Shown here in pieces: positions 10,782 to 21,826 of a stretch of DNA of 44,812 nucleotides. Both the position numbers and the translations under genes were made by a program. The notes under the pieces are model-generated. The model did not search any database. It had not been told where the DNA came from and worked only from the letters and a program-made list of their open reading frames with translations. The stretch comes from Cladorrhinum sp. PSN259 (Eukaryota > Ascomycota > Sordariomycetes > Sordariales > Podosporaceae). The DNA is taken from positions 1 to 44,812 of the forward strand of contig MU867151.1 of the NCBI GenBank assembly GCA_033725935.1. The letters run 5' to 3'. Each line of letters begins with the position of its first letter. Position 1 is the first letter of the stretch.

Positions 10782-11240
10782 ATGTCAACTACAACCACAA
10801 CCGCGGAACAAGATAATGGCAGAGGCCTTCCCCTCTCGTGCCAGTGCGGCTTCATAACCCTCACGACCCCGCCCCGGTCCCTGTTTAAGGGCATGGCGCA
10901 ATGCCACTGCACCATCTGCCAGAAGCAGTCCGGCTCCGCGTTCGGCACGTCAATCTATTTCCCCACCTCGGCCGTGTTCCCGCTCAACCCGGACCTCGAG
11001 TCGAAGCTATCGGTCTACAAGCACAACGAGTCCGAGTCGGGCAACACGATAGTGTGCTACTTTTGTCCCCGGTGCGGCGTGAGGGTCATGCACGCCGGCT
11101 TCCTTCCCGGCGGCGATATGAGAGAGATTATGTGCTACAAGGGCGGGCTCGTCGACGGGATGGAGCTGGACTGGAAGGAACTGAGCACGAAGCACATCTG
11201 GACCAAGAGCGCCGTCATGCCTTTGGCTGAGGAGTGGTAA
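10782..11240 (+). CDS. GFA/CENP-V-fold zinc protein (glutathione-dependent formaldehyde-activating enzyme family)
   Basis: Intronless, 152 residues, the usual length for this family. Zinc ligands are visible as C20-Q-C22, the C41-H-C43-x2-C46 motif within CHCTICQKQSGSAFG, and C95-x2-C98 in CPRCG. These are the standard metal sites of the Mss4-like GFA domain. Prototype members are linked to the reaction of glutathione with formaldehyde, but most fungal members are uncharacterised carbon-sulfur lyase-like or glutathione-adduct enzymes, so the substrate is unknown. The ATG (AACAATGTC context) follows a pyrimidine tract. No signal peptide, so probably cytosolic. Intact. Confidence 0.92.
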   Translation: MSTTTTTAEQDNGRGLPLSCQCGFITLTTPPRSLFKGMAQCHCTICQKQSGSAFGTSIYFPTSAVFPLNPDLESKLSVYKHNESESGNTIVCYFCPRCGVRVMHAGFLPGGDMREIMCYKGGLVDGMELDWKELSTKHIWTKSAVMPLAEEW

Positions 11241-12053
11241 GTCCTTTTTTCTTTTCTTTTTTTTGTTTTTTCCTCCTATTTTTATTTTTTTATTTTTTAA
11301 AAAACATATATAGGGATTAAAATAATTACGAGTGCCCTGATAGAGATATCGTAACTAATGCAAGGTGGTTTCTGTTACCTAGGGAGTGTTATGAGAAATA
11401 TCCGCCTGTTAAACCGGGAGTCGAGCAGAAGGGCCAAGACGAGAAGAAAGCGGTTTGAATGGAAGTATATACAACAAGACATTGAGACATTCGTGCCTGA
11501 GTATCAAGCAGGGGGATGTTCATCTGTAGTAGGAGTTTGTTGGTCTGCTGTTGTGTCGTTGTACTGGTGTTGAATAATCTCACGTCAGAAGACGAAATAT
11601 CATTGCCTCGATGTTTGGCACATGCAAAACGTAACCTCTTTTACAATTCAATGGATTTTCTGTTCCTGGAATAGAACATTGATTGCCAATAAGCCTCTCT
11701 CGCGTATTGATCGGAAAACGTGAACGCAGTTAGGTCGCAATATTGATTTCCATTGCTCTCGCGCTGCAGCATAAGCGTGTTTTATCCCCTGCAGACGACA
11801 GATCAGGTAATGGTTGCTGACCAGCCTGAGCCGACCAAGTGCTCGTAACTGCAACCTAAACTGCCGTCATCTGCATTGCTATCCGACGCATAGTTGTTTT
11901 TCGCTTACGGAACAGTGTCATGATATCAGATCCTTGGAGTTTCTGATCGGAAACGGGGCTATAAAGCGAGGAAGCCGCTCGCTGCCAGATCGTAAACCTC
12001 ACCCTCAACACACAGGTGGCACGGCTTCTGTCTCCCCGCAGAAGCACCATACC
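11241..12053. other. Intergenic region with promoter of the GMC oxidoreductase
   Basis: 11241-11310 is T/A-rich and probably holds the 3' end of the GFA-type transcript. The remainder shows no supported gene; short open frames lack features. TATAAAG at 11960-11966, about 90 nt before the ATG at 12054, is a plausible TATA box for the downstream gene. Confidence 0.5.
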
Positions 12054-13840
12054 ATGGCTTGTTTCTTAACGTTTCTCTCTCTGACATTGGAAGTTCAGGC
12101 TTCGATTGGCATCCCAAAAAATGCGGAACATGCCAGCCTTAAGCGCCATGTCTCACAACTTCACGACAGCTTTGACTTTATCATCGTCGGTGGTGGCATA
12201 AGCGGCCTAACGGTTGCCAATCGCCTCTCTGCAGCGTTTCCAACAAAATCAGTCCTCGTTGTCGAGTACGGCGAGATTGTCCACACAAAAAGCCTCTTTA
12301 AGCCACCGAATAACTGGTATGAAGATCCCCCGGCGGGTCCCATGTGGGTTTACAAATCACTCCCAAATGTCGAGTGTGACAACAAGTCTGCCACCATACC
12401 GGCTGGAAAACTCCTAGGAGGTTGCAGTGCTGTCAATGGCCAGTTTTTGGATTGGGGGTCGAAACATTCTTACGATGCATGGGCCGAGGTTGCAGGGCCA
12501 GGCTTTGGAAAAGGATCCATCAAGTGGAATTGGAAGGGGCTATTTCCGTCTTTTGAAAAGGCTCGTAATTCCCGTCGTGACTCTTATCAACTTCTCATTC
12601 ATGGCATGCTGACAGTTTGTCTTTGTATGTACAGAGCGTCACGTTTACTCCACCGGAGCGTACCTTTGCTGAACAGTATGGCTACAGATGGGACTCTTCA
12701 GCGTACGGCAACGGGCCCGTTCAAGCCATGTTACCCCCGTTCCAATGGGCAGATAATCATGTAAAAGTTGAAGCCTTTCAGGATATGGGCCTTGAGGTCG
12801 CTAAGGAATGTGCAGGCGGTGACAAACATGGCATCCGCTGGGTGCCTACCTCTCAGCATCCCGTCACAGCAGCACGATCCCACTCGGGCATCGCTCACTA
12901 CGCCGACCTTCTCCCCAGGGCTAACTACCACCTCTTACTCAAGCACCAAGGCATCAAGGTCATCTACCCTAGAGGGCCGAAACATGGCCCGCCCACTGTC
13001 CAAGTTAGGTCTGTAATCGACAACACCTTCTCTAACCTAAGAGCCAAAGTAGAGGTTATTATTTCCGCCGGCGGTCTCAACACCACGTCCCTGCTCCAGC
13101 GAAGCGGTATCGAACTGGCTTCCTTCCTCCGCAAAGCAAACATCCCCGTCGTCCTCGACCTGCCGGGGGTGGGCGCGAACCTCCAAGACCACTACGGCCC
13201 TTCGGTGTTTTGGAACTACTCTAAACCGTACCCCGATACCTTTCATATCAAGCAGAATGCAACCTTTAAGGAGAAAGCTATCGCTCAATTTAACCAAATC
13301 CCCGCCAGAGGACCGTATACGCTCGCAGGCGGTAATTTGGCCATCTACGTATCGCTGCAGAAGCTCTCGCCCTCGGGCTGGAAGAGCACCTTCTCTAACA
13401 TCCGTAATTCGATCGCCGACTCGTCCTATATCTCGTACCTCCCCGAGGAAATCCGGTCGGAAAAGACGATAGTGGCCGGATATAGGCACCAGCTCCTTAC
13501 CGTCGCTAACCTGCTCTCGGACGAACGGTCCGGCTTTAATATCTCGGCGCCTCTTGATAACGGCGCCTTGGTAATCGATTACCGCGCCGGCACTAACCCG
13601 GCCGGCTTTAACCTATATATGGCCTATCTCCGGTACTTACGTAAGATACTCGATATACCGACTTATAAGGCCCTTGCCCCCGTCGAGCTAAGCCCCGGCG
13701 AGGAGGTAGCGAACGAGGATACGAAGCTAAAGCAGTATATTAAGGACCGCGTATTTCCAATTCGCTTATTTATCCGACTCGCTTATTATAAGTCAGGCAC
13801 CCTATATTTAGCCCACCGACGAGCCCTGCCAAGGGCATAG
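12054..13840 (+). pseudogene. GMC-family FAD oxidoreductase, 3'-truncated by a transposon
   Basis: Starts MACFLTFLSLTLEVQAS, a likely secretion signal. FAD-binding GGGISG at residues 46-51 lies in DFIIVGGGISGLTVANRLS, and the GMC signature AGKLLGGCSAVNGQ is at 117-130. Exon 1 is 12054-12560 and exon 2 starts at 12635 (SVTFTPP); the only junction that keeps frame and family sequence uses a GC donor. A second flavin-binding region (GGLNTTSLLQRSGI) and DLPGVGANLQDHYG follow. After PVELSPGEEV the expected HxxGT catalytic end is replaced by an aberrant tail ending ALPRA at 13840, whose last codons lie inside the inverted-repeat element starting at 13815. The C-terminal catalytic His and the final FAD contacts are therefore lost. 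Likely substrate of the intact enzyme: an alcohol or sugar, extracellular. Confidence 0.85.
12561..12634 (+). other. Probable GC-AG intron of the GMC gene
   Basis: A 74-nt interval between codon AAG (FEK) and AGC GTC ACG (SVT). Removing it restores the family sequence FEK-SVTFTPP in frame. The donor is GCTCGT instead of GT, the acceptor is GTACAG. The nearest GT donors (12565, 12574, 12577) leave one extra base and shift the frame. Confidence 0.65.
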
Positions 13841-14581
13841 CGGTGTACGAACAAATAATATATTTAGCCCACCCCTTATTTAGCCCACTTAACAAACTAG
13901 ATCCTAGAACGCCCCCCCTTTTATTTAACCTTATATACTATAACTAATTTATCTAACTATAATATAAGAACCCTCTAAATCTATGCTTTCCGATCCGCTC
14001 TTTTAGATAATAGGTTATCTATACGACCTGCTTTAATCTAGGCTTAATAGACCTATTTAATAGAAATAAATTAAGTATTAGGATCTAAGACTACCTTCTT
14101 CCTTTTAACCTTTATTATAGCTTCTAATTTAAACTTAAGGGCTTCATTTTCCTATTATAATCGAGCTAAATTAAAATCCTTCTTATTAAAAGCCTTCTTA
14201 ACCTTCCTAAATAAAAGCCGACGGATAGAAAGATCTTATTTTCGGATAGCTTAATTATTAACGTAGCCTTAAAGATCTGTCTTGTTTCGTAATGTTATAA
14301 ATTCGACCTTATTTGCTATAATAATAGGCTGCTTAATTAGCTTAAATACTGGGGTCTATAGTAAATATTGTTATTTATTAATATTAAGCCCCTAGTTCGA
14401 ATTCTTAAGTAAAAGACAGCTTATTAAAGGTTTAGCTATACTAATAGGCTATAACCCAGTTACTTTCTACCTAGCCTTAATATTATAGGCTATAATAGCC
14501 TCTTTCCGAGCCTTAATAATACACCATAATATTATTATTATTTGTTCGTACACCGCTATGCCCTTGGCAGGGCTCGTCGGT
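13815..14581 (-). mobile_element. pogo/Fot1-like deletion derivative with ~45-bp terminal inverted repeats
   Basis: The sequence ACCGACGAGCCCTGCC... at 13815-13858 is the inverse of 14538-14581 (about 44 bp near-perfect). Between them the minus strand, read over RIP-type stops, gives a transposase C-terminal-like segment: IANKVEFITLRNKTDL, RRLLFRKVKKAFNKKDFNLA, then KLEAIIKVKRKKVVLDPN. This pattern (RNK.DL, FRKV.KAF..KDF.LA, KRKKV..DPN) is typical of the tail of Fot1/pogo-type DDE transposases. The catalytic part is absent, so the ~767-bp element is non-autonomous. The expected TA target duplication is not obvious; repeats of TATTTAGCCCAC near 13804, 13862 and 13878 blur the left boundary. 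It interrupts the GMC gene. Confidence 0.7.
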
Positions 14582-14797
14582 CCCTCTACTGCTATTTACA
14601 CAAGGAAAACCGTACCGTAAGGGCCGGCTGAAAAACCTCGTATCTATACTATAGAATCCTTCCGTCGGCCGTAGTAGGCCCGTATCCATATCATACCATT
14701 GTAAAAGGAAGCCAACTGGTCCATGGCCGCCCTATATTGTAGGGTTTATGCCCAGGCTTGCTTCCAGTTCCAGCTCCAGCTTCCTAGCCAGGTTGTA
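14582..14797. other. Short intergenic stretch between two transposon insertions
   Basis: No coding or repeat structure recognised. It could contain displaced 3' sequence of the GMC gene, but no GMC C-terminal motif is readable. Confidence 0.4.
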
Positions 14798-15061
14798 TGT
14801 CAGAAAGAAAGTGTGTCAGAAAGACGGGTGTGTGGAAGAAGGGTCTAAGGCATAGCTGATGTACCGGATGATCGTCATACCGAAGGTTTGGTCCATACCA
14901 CACGGTCCATACTTGCAGAACCATAAGGAGTCTAAAAAGGACTCTCAGAAGGAGAGGACAAGGACTTCAATCAATCTTCAGATTTCTCTCGCTCTCTCTC
15001 TTGATCTTGGTCCAATTGCTGGTTCAATTGTACACTTGCAAAGGATTGCTGTTATCTGACA
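14798..15061. repeat. Solo copia-type LTR with 5-bp target duplication TTGTA
   Basis: Begins TGTCAGAAAG and ends TGCTGTTATCTGACA, the same termini as the copia LTR at 39564. It is flanked by TTGTA at 14793-14797 and 15062-15066, so this is a clean solo LTR left by LTR-LTR recombination. The middle shares little sequence with the other copia LTR, so it belongs to a related but different family. The first 16 bp are partly repeated at 14814. Confidence 0.85.
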
Positions 15062-15153
15062 TTGTATTCTAGAAGCCTGCCCGAATCCATCAGCCATGTC
15101 AGAACCTTCCTTGCAAGCCTTCCGGCCCTAGGGCTTCCGCCCTTCAGGGCCCA

Positions 15154-15630
15154 TGTTACAACCTGCACCGGGTAGGGTTCAGACTGCAAGGCAGTACGCC
15201 TGGGGTAATATGACAGGGGAATCGAAGGATGTGGACGCTCTCAGACGGGGTCAATCACTGTCAACTAACAGGTAGCTCTACAAAGTATCGCTTTGAGTAT
15301 TGTAGATAATGAACGATTGTATTGCTTGCGTGAGGAACCAAGTCCTTACGATAAGAAGTGCCTAGCACTTCTCCTACTTATAGTGAAGCTATATATATGT
15401 GCTTTTAGGTATATTGTATCCTGACTTAAGAGACTCGACTATCGAGTCTGTCGAGTCGATGGGGTTATGTACAACTCGATGGTCTCGAATATCGAGTCCG
15501 TCGAGTCTCTTCTGATTGGTTGCATTGGGACTTCGTGGGTCTTCGCATCCCTGGCCCACTGATTGGTCACGGTCTTATAGTGCCCTGCATAATGGTCCGT
15601 GTGCGGGGGATTTATGCGCGAGGCGTAATA
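15154..15630 (-). repeat. 3' LTR of gypsy element 2 (LTR B)
   Basis: On the plus strand begins TGTTACAACCTGCACCGGG and ends GCGAGGCGTAATA. It keeps many CA/TG dinucleotides, so it is much less RIP-damaged than the 5' LTR of the same element. The variable block (about 15423-15515) consists of TCGAGT/ACTCGA inverted repeats of the same type as LTRs C, F and G. Confidence 0.92.
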
Positions 15631-15667
15631 CGTTTCCCCTCCTTTATGGTCTTCGCCTCGAAGACTT
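15631..15667 (-). promoter_or_regulatory. Polypurine tract and stem-loop of element 2
   Basis: The minus strand of 15631-15645 is the purine run next to the 3' LTR. 15649-15665 forms the hairpin GTCTTCG-CCT-CGAAGAC. In antisense orientation this structure lies 64 nt upstream of the accessory ORF start at 15729. Confidence 0.75.
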
Positions 15668-15728
15668 TCTGACGCTAAGAAATTTGTCGCTGTGACTGTG
15701 AGTTCTCCTTTTTATCTAATTCCTTAAA

Positions 15729-16316
15729 ATGTCTGCTAATGGGATATAGAAGAATTATAAGTCCTCGAGACCTAATGTCCCTTACGTCCGGACTATATAG
15801 CGTAACGCCCTTTTGGAAGCGGTTTTCCGGTCCCCGATTATAATAGTGCGCGCGTGTTCTTATTATAAAGGGAAGGCGATTCTATGCGAATCCTCGCCTA
15901 TATTATCCTCTCGCTGCGCGGCGTATATTTAAGATAATTAAGCTTCGTATGATGCCTTGGGGGTATCGGTATAGCAGCTTCGTAAAATAGTTTCTTAGTA
16001 TGATAAGCTGGAGGCTAAAATAGAGGAAGCGGAGGCGGCGCGTACTGCGCTAGACGTGAAAATTAACCGATTGCGTCTTTAGAAGCGAAAATAGACTGCG
16101 AAGATGGCGCGGGCCCTTTCTCGTAGTGTGGATTCTGTAGAGGAGTTGGAGAGGTTAGAGCAGGAAGAGGCGGTTATTTCCGCTGTTCCGGAATTAGAAT
16201 TCTTAGTCTTAGGGGACGGTTATCCCCCGTTATCCTCTAAGGACGTTGATAACCTTGATTAGCTAGTCTCTTCCGGGGTTAACTGGTCGAATCTAGATTT
16301 AAGTTTTATATCTTAG
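15729..16316 (+). pseudogene. Antisense accessory ORF of gypsy element 2 (Zn2Cys6-like plus coiled coil)
   Basis: A 196-codon frame from ATG (MSANG) to TAG at 16314-16316, opposite to gag-pol, with nine internal TAA/TAG of RIP type. Residues 43-74 show a cysteine array; combining this copy with that of element 3 gives cysteines at relative positions 1, 4, 11, 21 and 32, with Tyr at 24 in both, i.e. C-x2-C-x6-C-x9-C/Y-x2-C/Y-x7-C. This is close to the fungal Zn2Cys6 binuclear cluster. Residues ~90-150 are rich in Leu/Ala/Glu/Lys (EAEAARTALDVKINRLRL) and look like a coiled coil. A conserved acidic tail contains LGDGYPPLSS and SNLDL. It overlaps the pol stop (16306-16308) by 11 bp. Alternative: a capsid- or envelope-unrelated accessory protein of unknown fold. 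Function unproven. Confidence 0.7.
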
Positions 16317-19300
16317 GTCGATCTGGGTTCTGTCGGTAAAATTACTAAAGCTTCTTTAAGTAGTCTAAAAGATCGATAAGTTCTTACGAGTTAGATTCTA
16401 GTCCGTAATCGAGCTATTTAATAAGATATTAAAGTTTATTATTACTGATTCGGGAATCTAGGATATCTTCGACGTCGAACTCTTCTTCGTCGTCTATTAC
16501 CTCGAGCTATATCTCGAGTCTGGCTCTTCTTAATGCGGATTTAAGCAGGGAAATATGGAATACTTTAGTTCGTATTCTTATGGAATCGGGTAGGATTAGT
16601 TCATAATTTAAAGTTAAAACTTTTCTTTTAATTTTAAACGGTCCGATTTTCTTGAAGTCGAGTTTCTTACTTAGTCGTTTCGTATGGAGGTTACGTATAA
16701 GAAGAAATACTTTATCTCCCTCCTCGAAGGAAGGTCCCTCGACCTTATGCTTATCGTAATAAATACGCATTCGTTCCCGGATAAATTCGAATATTTCTTT
16801 CAATATATCGTGCATTTCTTATAACCGTCCTATACGTACCGTTACTTTAGGTATATCAGCTATTAGTCCCTAACGTAGCTTTAGCTGGTACCCGTAATTA
16901 GTAAAGAATAGTAATATATTTATCGACTCTATACTGCTAGAGTTATATGCTAATTGCGCTATTAGTAGCAGGTTAACCTAATTATCCTGCTCGAAGTTAA
17001 TATAGCACCGAAGGTATTATTCAATAACCTGGTTAAGTCGTTCGGTCTATTTATCGGTTTAAGGATAGAACGCGGTCGAGAGCTTAGATTTAATATCCAG
17101 TCGTTTTATTAAGGCTTGCTAAAACTTAGATATAAATAACTTATCTTTATCCGAAATAATGTCATCTGGTAATCCGTGCTAGCTTACGATATTCCGTTCG
17201 AAATAGTAGGCTAACTATTCTGCCGTAGTGGTTTCTTTAAAGGGTATAAAGTAAGCTTACTTAGTAAGTCTATTAACTATTACCTAGATAAAGTTATATC
17301 TAATATCTATTCTATCTAGTACCGTTAAATTAGGGAGCTTAGTAATAAAGTTTATCGATATAGATCCCTATGCTTATTCTGCGGTAAGGAAAGGTTCGAA
17401 TAGTCCGTATAGCTTATGTCTTACCGCCTTACTCTTAATGCACGTCTCCTATTCTTTAACCATCTCTTTTATTACTTTCTTTATCCTTAAGAACGCGTAA
17501 TGTTATTATACGCGTTCGAGTGTCTTCTTGATACCTGGGTATCCTCTAAATTTGTCCTTATATAGCTTAGTAATATACGCTCGTCTCTTATCTATTAGTA
17601 CGTATGCTTTATTAAGGTACTATATTAGGTCGTTATCTTCGGGTCTTACCCGTAATTCCAGTTTTTCTATTTTATCCTTATCGACGTCTCGTCGTTTAGC
17701 CTAAAATTCGTAATCTTCCCACTCTATATGGTAGGTTTTGGCGCAGTCCTCCCTGATCTGAATTATATATTCTAGGGTTCCGTCCTTTTCCTTAAAAAGT
17801 AATATTACGTTATACTTCTTATTGCCCTTATGGTCGGGTCTTCTACTAAGCGCGTCTGCTTTAGCGTTTTCTTTTCCCTTAATATAATGGATACGGAAGT
17901 TAAAGGGGGCTAGGAATTCTGCCTATCGTATTTATCTAAGACTTAGTTCCTTAATAATAAAGTACTTTAAGTTCCGGTAATCTGTAAAAATATCTATTAG
18001 TTCCTTAGTCCCACTGAGATAAGGTCTTTATTTATCGAAAGCTTCGATAACGGCCATAAGCTCCTTATTATGAATTAAATAATTAAATACTGGCTTAGAG
18101 ATCTTCTTTAAAACGAATCCTATAGGGTATCGCCCGTCGTCAAAGTGTTAATAAAGCTCTACTCCGATGGCAAAGTCTAATGCATCCGTTTCGACTTAGA
18201 AAGGTCTGCTAAAATCTTGCATCTATAGCACTAGTTTGCTGCTAATAGCTTCTTTAAGTTAGTTAAAGGCGTCTTATTATTCTTATTTCCACTTAAATGG
18301 ATATCCTTTGCTAGTAAGCTTATATAAGGGTTAAGTAATCTTACCGAATCCTTTAATAAAGGATCTATAGAAGTTAATAAATCTAATAAATATCCTAATT
18401 TCTTTTTAGTTCGTTAGTACCGGCCAGTCCCTAACTGCCGTAATCTTAGCTAGTTCTATTCGGATTTCTTCCGGAAAGATCTCGAATTTAAGAAAAATTA
18501 TTTTCTGCACGTGGAATTCGCTCTTACGTAGATTCACTAATAATCCCGTATCTTATAGCGTCTATAAAATCTATCGCACGTATTCCTAATGCTCCTTAAG
18601 CGTCTTGGAATAAATCAAGATATCGTCTAAGTATATAAAGGCAAATCGATTTAAATAAGGGCGTAAAATATAATTAATTATGCTTTAGAATATCGCTAGG
18701 GCGTTAGTAAGTCTAAAAGGCATAACCTAATACTTAAAGTGCCCGTAGCGAGTCCTAAAAGCTATCTTCTATTTATCCCCTTCCTTAATCCGGATATAGC
18801 CAAAAGCTATCGGAAGATTAAGACGATTAAACTATTAGGCGCTAGCTAATTTATCCTTTATCTCCCTAATAAGCGGCAGCGGATACCTATTCTTAATTAT
18901 TTTCTTATTTAGTTAGCGATAATTAACTATAAGTCTTAAGTCTATTATCCCTTTCTTAGGTATAAATAAAATAGGATAAGCCGCTTTATTTTACGATTTC
19001 CGAATAAACCTTTTTAGTAAATTCTCCTTAATATATTCTTATAAGGCCTAATCTTATCGTAATCTTAGATAGTATGCTTTATAATATCGTAACTTAGCTC
19101 CTTCCTTTAGTCGAATCTTATAATTAAAAGAGGTTCTTATAGGAAGCTCGTTCTTCATTTTATATTTAAAGACGGTAAAACTATAATATTCCCTTAGAAT
19201 ATTACTAAAGTCTTCCTTTTCCTTAGGAAATTCGTGCCCCGAGTCGTTACTTAGGTTATCCTCTAGCTTCTTTAGTCTGACGTATATTACCTATTATTCT

Positions 19301-20030
19301 GGTTCTTTAAGGTGCGAGGGTCCCTTCCTAAATCTTCCTTTATTAGTTAACATTAGCTCGTTATAGCTTATATATCTTATTTATTTATAGGGGATCTCTT
19401 ATCCCTCTAGGTACCTAGGAGCTCTATCTAGTTCCGCTCTATTCACCCGTTTAATATTAAGCCTAGAATTAAGATAGCCATTCTCCTAATTAATATCCGG
19501 GTTATATTTCTTTAACCATAGATATCCTAAAATCATATCGCACTTAGGACCTATAGGTAGGATATCGAAGTTCACTTCCTATAGGTTATCATCCATTATA
19601 ATTAAGAATATCGTTTCCCGTAAACTGATTCCACCATTATAACTAGCCGTTTGCCCTTCGTAAGTCTTTATTTAATAAGGTTATTTTTTCTTAACCTATA
19701 GTATCCTCGTTTTATTTACGAACGAAGGATTAATAATATTAATCATGCTCCCTAAGTCGATTACTCCGGTAGCTCGGTACTCCTTTCCTTTAAAGTCCGC
19801 CTATCGAACTTCTATAATTAAGGCGTTTTCGTTGCCTAATACTATAGCTTTAGCGACTATTTTATAATGCGCTATAGAGGTCTTTTTATTAGATCTAGCT
19901 CGCGGCCTCCTAATGCGAGTTATAATCCGTCGGTATGGAATTAGTCTGATTTACTTAAGCCTAAGGAGGCCCGTTAGCCGTTTCCCGATCGTGGCGCTAT
20001 AATAAGGTTAGAGTTTTATCGTGTTCTCCG
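16306..20030 (-). pseudogene. Pol of gypsy element 2
   Basis: Minus-strand remnant in the -1 frame relative to gag. Chromodomain and integrase tail lie near 16330-16815 (clean stretch 16507-16815 with KLDFKKIGPFKIKRK). Integrase, RNase H and RT follow toward higher coordinates and match element 3 codon by codon; protease is near 19700-19950. Many Gln/Trp codons are TAA/TAG. Inactive. Confidence 0.88.
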
Positions 20031-21767
20031 TCTATGCTATTCTCTGGCTTTTTCTCTCTTATATCTAACGTATTATATATGTAGGCAATCCTTATAATTA
20101 GGTTCATCCTTATCCTAATATTCTATAGGTACCTGGCTTTCTATATAAAGGATATTAGCGCATTCTATTAATGTCTTAAAATTCTATTCGTTATCTGATC
20201 TTACTTTATGGACCTTAAGAATGGGTTCGTTATTCAGGCGTGCGGGAAAGAATTCGTAAAAAACCTTATATCTGTAGTAATAAATGCAGTTATTATAGAT
20301 ATAATTAAACTAGGCGACGCGTAAGTATAGGATGCAAGTAAGTAAGGCGAGGGGTATATCGTCGGGTCGTCCTCCCTCTTCTCGGATGACCACTGTCTCT
20401 CGGATATCCTCTACGACTCTCCTAATTACTGTAAAGCTTTCTGCTATATCTTTTAAGGTAACCTATTAGCTTATGTCTCTGCTTATATTTAGCTCTAAAG
20501 GGTAATCGATTATTCCTTCGGGTTCCGAATTTTTACTATCGTCGGATAAAGGTAATACGTATTATTTTAATTCGCTGGTATATTCTTCCTCGTTAAAGCC
20601 GTTATAGGTAGGTGCGAGGGTATCGTCGTCGCTATCCTACTAAGCCATCTTAATAATACGATTATCTTCGGTAAATTACATATGCTTTTATTCGGGTATT
20701 AGTTTAAACCTTTTAAGGGTACAGTAATCTCGTATATAGTGACCTATCTTATTATAATTAAAGCATTTGACCTTAGACTTATCCTTAGGTTTATTACCAT
20801 ACTTACGCTAGTTATTATATTATGCTGCGCTAATGTCTATAGGTCCTGGGTATATTTTAATCGAGGTACTTTTATACTAATACTTTTTAAGGGTATTGGC
20901 CTTAAGGAAGCGGGGGTCCTTATAAACGCCCTTATCTTCTATTATTCTCTTAAAGATACGATTATTAACGATAATAGCTTTATTAATATAGTCGTCGAGC
21001 GATAAGGCGTATCGGTCCTCTTTAATAAGTTTATCTTTAACCTTAGGTTTTAGTCCCTTATAAAACCTATTCTTTAAGCCTGCTTTTGCCCAATTCACCC
21101 TAAAAGCGTCGCGACGGAATAATATTACGTACGTTATAGTTAATGCCGTTTACACTAATCGCCTTAAGCGATCTTTAGCGGCCTTTTCCTCGTCAGGCTC
21201 GCTATATATTTTCTTAATTTCCTCCTTGAATTTACCTAGCCTATCTTTAAAGATTTATTAGGTAAGGGTCTTTCTCTTATCTTCGGCGTAATCGAAGTAG
21301 TTCTTAAGGATCCTATCGAATTATTATTTAGGGTCTTCTTTAAGGAAACTGGTAGTATAAAGAAGTTAAGACTTAGGGTCCTTAATATTATAGAGCCGGA
21401 GGTTGGTTCTAACGTGCGAGATTTAGGACGAGAGTTCTTGTTTATTACCGTTAAAAATAGGAGGTTTGCCGACTTTAGCTATAATTTTAAGAATATTATT
21501 CGTCTTATTAGCACGCTTGCTCGCGATAGCGGTTTAAAGACGTATAATTTCTTCCTTAAATTCCTTAAGTTTGTCTTTTGCTATTAGGGTTTCTTCTATA
21601 CCGAGGAGCTTCCGTTTAATGGTATTAACCTTCTCCTTAAGGTTCAGTTTCGGAACCTTTTCTTTATCGGATTCGTTATCGTTAGGCGGAGTGACGTCCG
21701 GAAGTTAGACTTTTCCTTCGTTAACGTTCGGGTTAACGGTGGAGGGATTAGCGGAAGCGGAGGCTAT
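20016..21767 (-). pseudogene. Gag of gypsy element 2
   Basis: The start codon at 21765-21767 is ATA where element 3 has ATG. Capsid-like region includes NWAKAGLKNRFYKGLKPKVKD near 21090. A zinc-knuckle region near 20730-20770 has its cysteines changed to Tyr. The frame ends at a TAA at 20016-20018, a few bases past the start of the pol frame, so gag and pol overlap with a -1 shift. RIP-inactivated. Confidence 0.82.
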
Positions 21768-21826
21768 ATTAAAGGTTATTTATAGTATCTAAGCATAACG
21801 TTCGATCTTAAATAACGTAAGTAACG

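Noticed and set aside
11814..12053. Upstream in-frame extension of the GMC gene
   Set aside because: The frame is open from 11814, but the secretion signal and family sequence start at 12054 and a TATA box lies inside the extension.
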